This document shows positions 12,901 to 24,700 of a DNA stretch of 64,000 bases, in pieces. The DNA comes from Molossus alvarezi (lineage: Eukaryota; Chordata; Mammalia; Chiroptera; Molossidae). Location of the stretch: positions 12,307,001-12,371,000 of the forward strand of contig CM073907.1 of assembly GCA_037176705.1 (NCBI GenBank), written 5' to 3'. The notes under the pieces were generated by a model that saw only the letters and a list, made by a program, of their open reading frames with translations, made no database searches and was not told the origin of the DNA. The first letter of the stretch is position 1. Every line of letters begins with the position of its first letter. A program made the translations under genes and the position numbers.

Positions 12901-15657
12901 AAGACATGCCCGGACACAGTTATGGCTTTTCGAATTAGTCATTATAAACCACGTTCTCATGATTTTGTTTTGTTTTGTTTTGTTTATCCTCACCTGAGGA
13001 CATTTTTGCATTTTTATTTTCAGATAGAATGAGGGGGAGAGAGGTAGGAAGAGAAAGAGAGAAACATCGATGTGAGAGAGACACATCAACTGGTTGCCAC
13101 CTCCATGACCCAAACTGAGGCCGGGGACAAACTGCAACCAAGGTACATGCCCTTAGTGGAACCGAGCCCAGGACTCTCTGGTCGGCGGGCCGATGCTCTA
13201 ACCACTGAACAAAACTGGCCAGGGCATGTTCTCATGTTTTAAGTGAAGGACTTCACTTAACTGCATGTCTTGGGGCAATTTTTAATTATGGGCAGTTTAA
13301 GTTAATTTAAATATGTTTTCTTTAAATTGATTTTTCAGAGAGAGATACAGAAACATCGATGTGAGAGAGAAACATTGATCAGCTGCCTCCTGCATGCCCT
13401 CTACTGGGGATGGAGCCCGCGACCCAGACATATGCCCTGAGCGGGAATCGAACCGCAACCTCTCAGTCCATGGGACGACGCTCAATCCATTGAGCCACAG
13501 CAGCCGGGCTTAAATTAATTTAAATTAAGTTTTAATTTGGGGTAAAGGAAAGAGGCAATTCATCTAGCCCCAGATTCCAGTCTTCCCTCCTCTGCCCAAA
13601 TTCAAAAGTTATAGAATCTTCTGGAAAAAAGACAACTGCATACAGAAGCATCACCTTTAATTGTGACATCCCAAGGCTCTTAAAAGTCTCTCGTTGTTGG
13701 TTAGTAGAAAATCGATTCCCCTGCTCTACACTAACTTTCAAAACCAAAGTCATCTGAAATTTATACAGAAAGCATTAACTTGGTACCTTACCTTAAAAAA
13801 CAAACTTCTCCAAACCTACACACACACACAAAGAACCCCAAAAGGTCAAGTATTAGGAGCCAGCAATTTAAACTTACCATATCTTTTCTACTTCTTCGTT
13901 TGGTTTTAAACTCTAGACTGGTTATACTGACACTTATTTGAATTACAGGTAGTAAACAGTAAAACCTCATCATGCCATCAGAAGGCGACAAAAATAAGAG
14001 AAGCATGATGTCCCCCTCCTTGTCAGAGTGTGTTCACACTATGACGGAAATGCACTGTGCACAGCTGCGACTCACTTGGGACAGTTAAGCCAGAGAACCG
14101 GAAGTAGACTGTGGAAAGCGAGTGCCCTGGGGGACAATACCTGTGACCGTTAACCATACAGGTACCGACAGGATCCTCAACTATGGGACCGTGAAGATCA
14201 CAGCAGCAGCCAGAGAGCTAGGACACACAGCAATGGGGAACAGCAAACCCGTAAGGTAGCTTAAAAAATGGATGAATAGCCCAGCTGGTGTGGCTCAGGG
14301 GTTGAGCGTTGACCCAGGCACCAAGAGGTTACCGGTTCGATTCCCAGTCAGGGCACATGTCCAGGTTGTGGGCCCGATCCCCAGTGGGGGGCGTGCCGGA
14401 GGTGGCCAGTCGATGTTCTCTCTCATCGATGTTTCTATCTCTTTCTCCCTCTTCCTTCCTCTCTCTCTAAAATCCATAAAGGAAAACAAAAGGGATGAAT
14501 AAAAAGGAGCTCAGGAGCCTGATGTTGAACAGAACTAAGGCACTGTGGCACTGCTTTCTCTGGCTTCTCCTCACCATCACTGTGCCTTTGCTTCCCGCTA
14601 TTTTCTTTTCTTTTTCTTTTCATCATGAATATCTTGCTAATGCACCCAGGTTGATGCTTTTGGGCTCCGGGCAAAGGGGAGGACAGCAAGAGGCAGAGAA
14701 ACACCACATGAGGAGATGCCCCATAACGGCTCCCCCTGCCACCTTAGTAAGAAGATGGGAGAATGAAAGTCCGTTCCCATATAGCCCCAAAAACGTAAGG
14801 CACGGGGCGAACACTGTCTCACCCCCATAGAAGAAGACGCTGTGTTACAGCGAACATTCAGAAAACACAGCTTGGGTTTCGGTACCATTCTGATAAACAC
14901 AAAGGAGAAACTAATAACTTCCCGTCGGTGACAACATCTCAGAGTCCCTATCTAAAGTAGTATGTCAATATGCAAATTTACAAATAGACACCCACCCAAA
15001 CACGAACTGCTTCTCCTGCTGATGCCTCCGGTGAACCACCAAGTAGTTTTAAAATCGACACACACTTTACCTGTAAACTGTGGTCGTTGGAGTGTCGACC
15101 TTCTCGTTCAAAATGCGGCATTTAAATTTATTGTACTACAAGGAAAAACAAATTTACATGTTATTACATACAATGTTTCAGTGGGAAAAAATAGACTTTT
15201 TCCAACAAACACTGAATGGTGCTTTGTATGTTCTAGGTGCTGAGATTCTGGGGATACAAAGAGCTCACAGCCGAGCACTGTCCTGTCCAGTCCAGGAGCC
15301 ACGAGCCCGCGTGGCCACTGACCACCCGACTTCAACTAAAGTGAAATGAGATGCTGCGTTGTGAGTTCAAAACACACTAGGTTTCAGAGGCATACTGTGA
15401 GAAAAAGAATGTAAAGTAACTCATCCATTATTTTTAATGTGGGCTACACGTTGAAGTGATATTTTGATAATGTGGGGTTAAATAAAATGTGATATATAGC
15501 CCTGGCCATTTTGGCTCAGCGGTTAGAGCATCGGCCCGTGGACCAAAGGGCTGTGGGTCTAATTCCGGTCAAGGGCACGTACCTCAGTTACAGTTTGCCC
15601 CGGCCCTGGTTGGGGTGTTGTGGGAAGCAACCAGTTGATGTGTCTCTCTCACATCAA

Positions 15658-15717
<60 letters not shown>

Positions 15718-18700
15718 CCCTCCTCCTCTTGCTCTGTCTGAAAATAAGTGGAAAAATATCCTCAGGGGAGGATTTAAAAAAATTAAAATTAAAAAATAAA
15801 TAAATAAATGAAATGTTATAAAAATCTATGTCACGCTTCTTTGAGCTACCAGAAAATTAAAGATTACACAAGTTGCTCAGATTTGCGAATCGCACTGGAT
15901 TTCCACATGGACAGCAGCTTTCTAGAAGATTCCAATTTTAACCACATGAGATATACATAAAATTCTGTGGAAACAGTCACATTATTAATTTATGTAAAAA
16001 CAAAGTTTATACTAAATGATCATACCATACCATTTACACACTTCACAGATACTTTCTTTTCTGTTTTTGCTTTCCTTACTATTCCATGGTGTTATATTAA
16101 TTAAATAACCACTTAAAGGATGCAGTGTTGGAAAGAGGAAAAAAAACTTGCATGAGTCAACATTTTTTAATGTCAAGAAATAGTAGGGAAATATCACGCT
16201 AAGCGACTGGTGATAACCAACGGTTTGGAACAATTTGGTGAGCAACCGCCAACTATTTGCACACAAAAAAAATTGTCCATGTTAATTATTTTTAATATTC
16301 CTAGCACTGGATTTTTAAAACTCTAAACACTTCCTGAAAGTACCTGAAACATTTGCAGGAGGACGTCCTTGCTGACTTCCAGCCTCTCGAAAGGCTGCCT
16401 CTCCTTGATGATGGCCGTGCAGATGTCCTCCAGGGCTGACAGCTCCGTGCTGGACACGGCCCTGCAGGAAGGGGTGGGGATCAGCAGACTTTCCAGGCAT
16501 CAGAACGCCCCCCTGGCCTGGGCCTGCAGCCTGTGCCGCCAACCGGCACGCTTTCTCAATGGAGGAACCAGTGTTTGTTGCACAGGGACTTCAGAAAGCC
16601 AAACCCTCATCCGAAGGCGGATAGCCCTCTGGGAGAGGGGACAGGCGTTCACAGACGGGACGATCTGTGCAGCGAGCCTGCAGTCAGAAAGTCCTGTCGG
16701 AACCTCCTGTTACACTGTGAGCCGCTGAGGGTCTTTGTGCTGGCTTCCCCATCCCTCGCACGACTACAGGAGTACAAAGTGAGTGGTTCCCCATCCCTCG
16801 CACGACTACAGGAGTACAAAGTGAGTGGTTCCCCATCCCTCACATGACTACAGGAGTACAAAGTGAGTGGTTCCCCATCCCTCATACGACTACAGGAGTA
16901 CAAAGTAGTTCCCCATCCCTCGCACGACTACAGGAGTACAAAGTGAGTGGCTTCCCATCCCTCGCACGACTACAGGAGTACAAAGTGAGTGGCTTCCCAT
17001 CCCTCACACGACAACAGGAGTACAAAGTGAGTGGTTCCCCATCCCTCGCACGACTACAGGAGTACAAAGTGAGTGGCGTTCAGTGCTCCCCAGGTCCCCG
17101 CCCTCACTGACTGTGGAGTGGAGGTTGGGAGGCAGCTGGGGAGGGTGAAGAGCAGGGTCAGGGCCTCCCAAGGGCAACGGGCCCTGTAGACATCGACTGG
17201 CTTCCCTGTTCAGTCGCTGCCTGGCTTAGCTCCGCCCCCGGCCACACTGGCCTCCTTGCCATTCTTCAAACAAGCCGCACACATCCACACACGGGCTGCC
17301 CCGCAGGGCCGGGATGTTCTCCTGCACATGTCCACAGACACCCGCCACAGCCTCCGAGCTTGCTCCCTCCCTTCGTCCTGGCCCCGCCCCAGGGTCGCTT
17401 TCCTGTTTCCTGACCACCTGCCTGCTGCGGCCCCTCCTCCGCACAGCTGGCTGTGTGTTCCTCACCGCACTCGTCACCACCTGGTGGCAGACGGCCCTGT
17501 ATTTACTGTCTGCCTCCCGCAAAGGGACTGTGAGCTCCCTAAGGACCCGGATCTGGTCGCTACTGGTCAGCAGCACCAAGCACAGAGCGCACAGCAGGCA
17601 GTCAATCCGGGGGCGGTGGCAACAGGGGCTGGAGGAGTCACTCAATGCTTGGTGAGGGAGACACTGCAACCTTGTGGAGGTGACAGGGAAAGGCAAATGG
17701 ACCACAGCTGTCCAGGCAAGAGCTGTGACAGGTCTAAATAAGGCAGCAGGAGAGAGGAGAGGCGGGGGGCGGGGGGGCCTAGTTAGGAGATAAACAGGCA
17801 GAACTGGACTGAGGTCTGGGTGGGGCAGCGAGGAGCAGGGGACTGCAGGACCCTCAGGCTTCAGTTGTGGCAGCTGGCGGCACCCTGCAGAACATGCAGG
17901 GGAGGAGAGGGGAGGAGAGGGGAGGGCGTGCTGGCTTGCTGCAGTGATCTCGAGCACAGAACATGCAGAGGAGGAGAGGGGAGGGCGGGTTGGCCTGCTG
18001 CAGTGATCTTGAGCACAGAATCATACAGAGGAGGAGAGGGGAGGGCGGGCTGGCCTCCTGCAGTGATCTCGAGCACAGAACATGCAGAGGAGGAGAGGGG
18101 AGGGCGTGCTGGCTTGCTGCAGTGATCTCGAGCACAGAACATGCAGGGGAGGAGAGGGGAGGGCGGGCTGGCCTGCTGCAGTGATCTCGAGCACAGAACA
18201 TGCAGGGGAGGAGAGGGGAGGGCGGGCTGGCCTGCTGCAGTGATCTCGAGCACAGACCATGCAGAGGAGGAGAGGGGAGGGCGGGCTGGCCTGCTGCAGT
18301 GATCTCGAGCACAGAACATGCAGAGGAGGAGAGGGGAGGGCGTGCTGGCCTGCTGCAGTGATCTCGAGCACAGAACATGCAGAGGAGGAGAGGGGAGGGC
18401 GGGTTGGCCTGCTGCAGTGATCTTGAGCACAGAATCATACAGAGGAGGAGAGGGGAGGGCGGGCTGGCCTCCTGCAGTGATCTCGGGCACAGAACATGCA
18501 GGGGAGGAGAGGGGAGGGCGGGCTGGCCTGCTGCAGTGATCTCCAGCACAGAACACGCAGAGGAGGAGAGGGGAGGGCGGGCTGGCCTGCTGCAGTGATC
18601 TCGAGCACAGAACATGCAGAGGAGGAGAGGGGAGGGTGGGCTGGCCTGCTGCAGTGATCTCGAGCACAGAACATGCAGAGGAGGAGAGGGGAGGGCGGGC

Positions 18701-21700
18701 TGGCCTGCTGCAGTGATCTCGAGCACAGAACACGCAGGGGAGGAGACGGGAGGGCGGGCTGGCCTGCTGCAGTGATCTCGAGCACAGACATGCAGAGGAG
18801 GAGAGGGGAGGGCGGGCTGGCCTGCTGCCGTGATCTCGAGCACAGAACACGCAGGGGAGGAGAGGGGAGGGTGGGCTGGCCTGCTGCGGTGATCTCGAGC
18901 ACAGAACATGCAGAGGAGGAGAGGGGAGGGCGGGCTGGCCTGCTGCAGTGATCTCGAGCACAGACCATGCAGAGGAGGAGAGGGGAGGGCGGGCTGGCCT
19001 GCTGCAGTGATCTCGAGCACAGACCATGCAGAGGAGGAGAGGGGAGGGCGGGCTGGCCTGCTGCAGTGATCTCGAGCACAGAACATGCAGAGGAGGAGAG
19101 GGGAGGGCGTGCTGGCCTGCTGCAGTGATCTCGAGCACAGAACATGCAGAGGAGGAGAGGGGAGGGCGGGTTGGCCTGCTGCAGTGATCTTGAGCACAGA
19201 ATCATACAGAGGAGGAGAGGGGAGGGCGGGCTGGCCTCCTGCAGTGATCTCGGGCACAGAACATGCAGGGGAGGAGAGGGGAGGGCGGGCTGGCCTGCTG
19301 CGGTGATCTCGAGCACAGAACATGCAGAGGAGGAGAGGGGAGGGCGGGCTGGCCTGCTGCAGTGATCTCGAGCACAGACCATGCAGAGGAGGAGAGGGGA
19401 GGGTGGGCTGGCCTGCTGCGGTGATCTCGAGCACAGAACATGCAGAGGAGGAGAGGGGAGGGCGGGTTGGCCTGCTGCAGTGATCTCGAGCACAGAACAT
19501 GCAGAGGAGGAGAGGGGAGGGCGGGCTGGCCTGCTGCAGTGATCTCGAGCACAGACCATGCAGAGGAGGAGAGGGGAGGGCGGGCTGGCCTGCTGCAGTG
19601 ATCTCGAGCACAGAACATGCAGAGGAGGAGAGGGGAGGGCGTGCTGGCCTGCTGCAGTGATCTCGAGCACAGAACATGCAGAGGAGGAGAGGGGAGGGCG
19701 GGTTGGCCTGCTGCAGTGATCTTGAGCACAGAATCATACAGAGGAGGAGAGGGGAGGGCGGGCTGGCCTCCTGCAGTGATCTCGGGCACAGAACATGCAG
19801 GGGAGGAGAGGGGAGGGCGGGCTGGCCTGCTGCAGTGATCTCCGGCACAGAACACGCAGAGGAGGAGAGGGGAGGGCGGGCTGGCCTGCTGCAGTGATCT
19901 CGAGCACAGAACATGCAGAGGAGGAGAGGGGAGGGTGGGCTGGCCTGCTGCAGTGATCTCGAGCACAGAACATGCAGAGGAGGAGAGGGGAGGGCGGGCT
20001 GGCCTGCTGCAGTGATCTCGAGCACAGAACACGCAGGGGAGGAGACGGGAGGGCGGGCTGGCCTGCTGCAGTGATCTCGAGCACAGACATGCAGAGGAGG
20101 AGAGGGGAGGGCGGGCTGGCCTGCTGCCGTGATCTCGAGCACAGAACACGCAGGGGAGGAGAGGGGAGGGTGGGCTGGCCTGCTGCGGTGATCTCGAGCA
20201 CAGAACATGCAGAGGAGGAGAGGGGAGGGCGGGCTGGCCTGCTGCGGTGATCTCGATCTCGAGCACAGAACATGCAGAGGAGGAGAGGGGAGGGCGGGCT
20301 GGCCTGCTGCGGTGATCTCGAGCACAGAACATGCAGAGGAGGAGAGGGGAGGGCGGGCTGGCCTGCTGCGGTGATCTCGATCTCGAGCACAGAACATGCA
20401 GAGGAGGAGAGGGGAGGGCGGGCTGGCCTGCTGCGGTGATCTCGGGCACAGAACATGCAGAGGAGGAGAGGGGAGGGCGGGCTGGCCTGCTGCGGTGATC
20501 TCAAGCACAGAACATGCAGAGGAGGAGAGGGGAGGGCGGGCTGGCCTGCTGCGGTGATCTCGATCTCGAGCACAGAACATGCAGAGGAGGAGAGGGGAGG
20601 GCGGGCTGGCCTGCTGCAGTGATCTCGGGCACAGAACATGCAGAGGAGGAGAGGGGAGGGCGGGCTGGCCTGCTGCAGTGATCTCGGGCACAGAACATGC
20701 AGGGGAGGAGAGGGAAGGGCGGGCTGGTCTGCTGCAGTGATCTCGAGCACAGAACATGCAGAGGAGGAGAGGGGAGGGCGGGCTGGCCTGCTGCAGTGAT
20801 CTCGGGCACAGAACATGCAGGGGAGGAGAGGGAAGGGCGGGCTGGCCTGCTGCAGTGATCTCGGGCACAGAACATGCAGGGGAGGAGAGGGAAGGGCGGG
20901 CTGGCCTGCTGCAGTGATCTCGAGCACAGAACATGCAGAGGAGGAGAGGGGAGGGCGGGCTGGCCTGCTGCAGTGATCTCGGGCACAGAACATGCAGGGG
21001 AGGAGAGGGGAGGGCGGGCTGGCCTGCTGCGGTGATCTCGAGCACAGAACATGCAGAGGAGGAGAGGGGAGGGCGGGCTGGCCTGCTGCAGTGATCTCGG
21101 GCACAGAACATGCAGAGGAGGAGAGGGGAGGGCGGGCTGGCCTGCTGCGGTGATCTCAAGCACAGAACATGCAGAGGAGGAGAGGGGAGGGCGGGCTGGC
21201 CTGCTGCGGTGATCTCGATCTCGAGCACAGAACATGCAGAGGAGGAGAGGGGAGGGCGGGCTGGCCTGCTGCGGTGATCTCGAGCACAGAACACGCAGAG
21301 GAGGAGAGGGGAGGGCGGGCTGGCCTGCTGCCGTGATCTCGAGCACAGAACATGCAGAGGAGGAGAGGGGAGGGCGGGCTGGCCTGCTGCAGTGATCTCG
21401 GGCACAGAACATGCAGGGGAGGAGAGGGGAGGGCGGGCTGGCCTGCTGCGGTGATCTCGAGCACAGAACATGCAGAGGAGGAGAGGGGAGGGCGGGCTGG
21501 CCTGCTGCAGTGATCTCGGGCACAGAACATGCAGGGGAGGAGAGGGAAGGGCGGGCTGGCCTGCTGCAGTGATCTCGAGCACAGAGCTGTGGGACGTGAG
21601 GCTGTGCGACCCGCCTGTCCGGCATTCACCCATGTGCGATGTCTGCAAGGTGGGCAGCACCCTCCGTTACCACGGAGAAAAACGGAACTGACTGTTCTCT

Positions 21701-24700
21701 ACCTACGAACCTGGAGGTTCTGGACTTAATCAGTGCCGTGCTCTATCAAGTCCCAGATTAGATACATAGTGTATCACTTCCTCCCAGGAAAAGAAAGAAA
21801 ACAATTTGAGAAGTTACCCTTGAACCTAGCTGTAATCATATTATGTAACATATAATCACTAAGCTAAAATGTAACCCCTGTGAAACAATGAGCCGAAACA
21901 CAAGCGTTCAGAAGTGAGTATTCAGCAGCGTTACCTGTCTTCAATGAACATGTCACAGTAAAATCCGTTTTCGATGGGTGCACCGGAACACAGGTGGCCT
22001 CCGTAGTACAGCTCCAAGGCCTCGCCGAGCACGTGAGCGCTGGAGCGCCAGTAAGCCTGCGGGCACAGGACACAGGCGGCTGGCGATCAAAACCCCTCAT
22101 GGAAAAGTGTCAGTAAAAGGAGTGAACAAGCCCTGGTTGGTCTGGCTCAGTGGTTAGAGTGTCGGCCCACAGACCAGTAAGTCGCGGGTTTGATTCCAGT
22201 CAAGGGCACGTACCTCATCCCCAGCCCTGGTTGGGTAGTGCAGGAGGCAGCCACTCCATGTGTCCCTTTCACATCAATGTTTCTCTCTCTCTCTCTTCCT
22301 CTCTCTCCCTCCCACTCCATCTGCACGAAAGTGGAAAAATGTCCTCGGGTGAGGGTAAAAAAAAGGAGTTAACAAGTGGGTACGTTTTAAGGCACTAGAC
22401 ACCAGGAAACAGGGCAACCTCGATTTGAAAAGAAGAATCTCTGCTGCCCACGGAGAAGAGAATCTTTCTGAGCCCTCCCTCAACTCCGCCGAGGCCACTT
22501 GCTGGGTTCTGGTGTAAACCGCCATTCTGAGTCCAGGCGAAAGCATGGCCCCTGAACCTTTCCGTGCTGTGCATTTTAACGGTGGTAAAGCCCTAACCAC
22601 CCACTCGAAATGCAGAGCAGAGCAGCCACCCGAAAACCTGGTTCAGCCCGGAGTGGAGACAGCCGGGGACCAACAGGCATTGGTTTCTTCCCTTTCATCC
22701 AGGGGTGGGCTCCGAGCCAGACGCAGAGAGCCAGCGTGCTCACAGCATCGCTAGCACGAACAACGTTTTGGTTTTTGTTTTTTCAATCCTCACCTGAGGA
22801 TATTTTTTTTCCATTTATCATCAGATAGAGTGGGAGGGAGAGAGAAAGAGAAATATCCATGTGAGAGAGACATATCGACTGGTTGCCTCCCGAATGACCC
22901 TGACCAGGGCCAGGGACTGAACCACAACCAAGGTACATGCCCTTGACCAGAATTGAACCCACAACTCCTTGTTCCGAGGGCCGAACCAGCCAGGGCATGG
23001 ACAACGTTTTGAATCTGCACAGCAGCCTTCATGTGCTGGAGAGCATGTGACTGCAGGCCTCAGGAAGAAGGCTCGGGGAGAAGGTGCTGCCAGGTAGGGC
23101 CTCCCAGCTGCCCGAGAGCCTGGGCGATGCACACGAGTTCACTACTGCCGTCCAAGGGCGGATCATCAGCCCCACCAGTTCAGACAGTTGATTCGGTTTT
23201 GAATGCCCAAGGAATCAATGGCTTATGGATAAACTAACACTAACCGGTTACCAAAGAAATATGGGCGCCAGAGGGAGAAGATAATAGAGTCCTTTGGCTG
23301 CACTTTCTATCCCTTGATAGGACAAATTACAATGAGAAAGATGTCTGCTAAAATAAGTCAGAGCAGATGGAGCTAGCTGATCGAGCAGACCACGGACATC
23401 CCGACCCCAGGCATCAGGCCAGCTGTAAGCTGCCCATTGGCCCTGAGCGTCCGTCCTCGGGGCACAGCCCTCTGCTCGGGTGCCGAGATGACAGGCTCCC
23501 TGCCAGCACCAGCCAGGTCACCCCTTCTGAACACTGTCCGCACCCAGGCACTCACTGAAGGAACAACGTGGTAGGTGTTGGGGATACATCAATGAAAAAA
23601 AAAGTCAGGGGCCTCATGCAGTGGAGAGACAGGCAGTAAAGAAATCAGTACGTGCACAAGCACTAATCGAGAGAGCTCAGAGGACAGGGCACTGGAATAA
23701 AAACCAACAGTGAAGGCTCCACACTGAGGACTCAGGTAAGCCCGTGCGGTTAACACGGAGGGGAAGGGCCGGAGTAACCTGGGAACGGCCGGAGAGGTAA
23801 GAAAGGCCAGCAACTGGCGTGGGCCTTGGGGAAGGACTTGGGTTCTATTCTAAATGCAATGGGGCACATTAAAGGGTTTTAAGCAGAAAAGAAATGACTC
23901 CTTTTACACGGTAAAATGGCACTTGGTAGCAGGATAGGAATGGCTTTCCAGGGAGACAGCAGGTGGGCCGTGTCCTGGGTGCGTTGTAGCAGCTCCACCG
24001 GAGGCTCCTGGCAAGCCGGGGGATGCGGAAGAGTGGACAGGGCGATGCACGCTGTGAAGGTAGTGCTGACCAACAAATCAGACTGGAGTTGAGGCAGGGG
24101 GAAAAGCGTACACCTCCAAGCTGCTGGGTCGAGAAACTGGGCATGCCGGAGTTCCTCATTGAAGGGGCACCCAGGGAAGAAGGAAGTCTGGATTCAAATC
24201 CAGAATGTCACCGTGGACAGCCTGAACCGAGTCGCGAACAAGTGGGTGGAGACATCACATGGGCAGCGGTGCACGCAAGACTGAGGCACGTCTAATACCG
24301 ACATGAGAGTTGAGTCTACGAACGGACAGGACAGCTTAGAACAGGGGTATTGAGACAGGAGGGGGCTATGGCTGAGCACTGAGGAGTTCTTCACATTTGG
24401 AGGTGGATGAAGAAGGAAAAGATAGCAAGGAAGACAGAAAGAACAACCAGAGGCGGGAATAAAACCAAGAAAAATTCGGTGCCAGAGAGAACCCTAAAAG
24501 AAGGGAGTGATTAATTGTCAACTCAGCTAAGAAAGTACGCAGGATGTGGGGGGCCGGGGAATGGAGTCACTGAAAACGAGGTGATGCCCAGCTCAGGCCA
24601 CTGAACGTAACTGCAAGCGTATAACAGAGCCAGCAGCTTCGGCTCTAACCTAAGTCTGCTTCTGTGGTAGACACTTCCAGGGAAGTACCTTGTTTCCCTG

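Larger units (their letters stand above)
12885..15070 (-). other. TARS3 intron 7
   Basis: Three SINEs; 13530-14270 and 14500-15060 are unique with nothing recognised. Confidence 0.85.
15136..16343 (-). other. TARS3 intron 6
   Basis: One SINE with the expanded CT tract; the rest is AT-rich with no recognised feature. Confidence 0.85.
16462..21934 (-). other. TARS3 intron 5 (minisatellite intron)
   Basis: About three quarters of this 5.5-kb intron is tandem repeat (42-bp and 59-bp arrays). It has no VES SINE, unlike every other TARS3 intron over 1.5 kb except intron 12. Confidence 0.85.

Noticed and set aside
16741..17076. Repeated splice-donor-like aaagtgagt in the 42-bp array
   Set aside because: It is on the plus strand, antisense to TARS3, with no paired acceptor or coding sequence.
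17888..21584. CRISPR-like array
   Set aside because: Units are contiguous 59-bp tandem repeats without unique spacers, in mammalian intron DNA.
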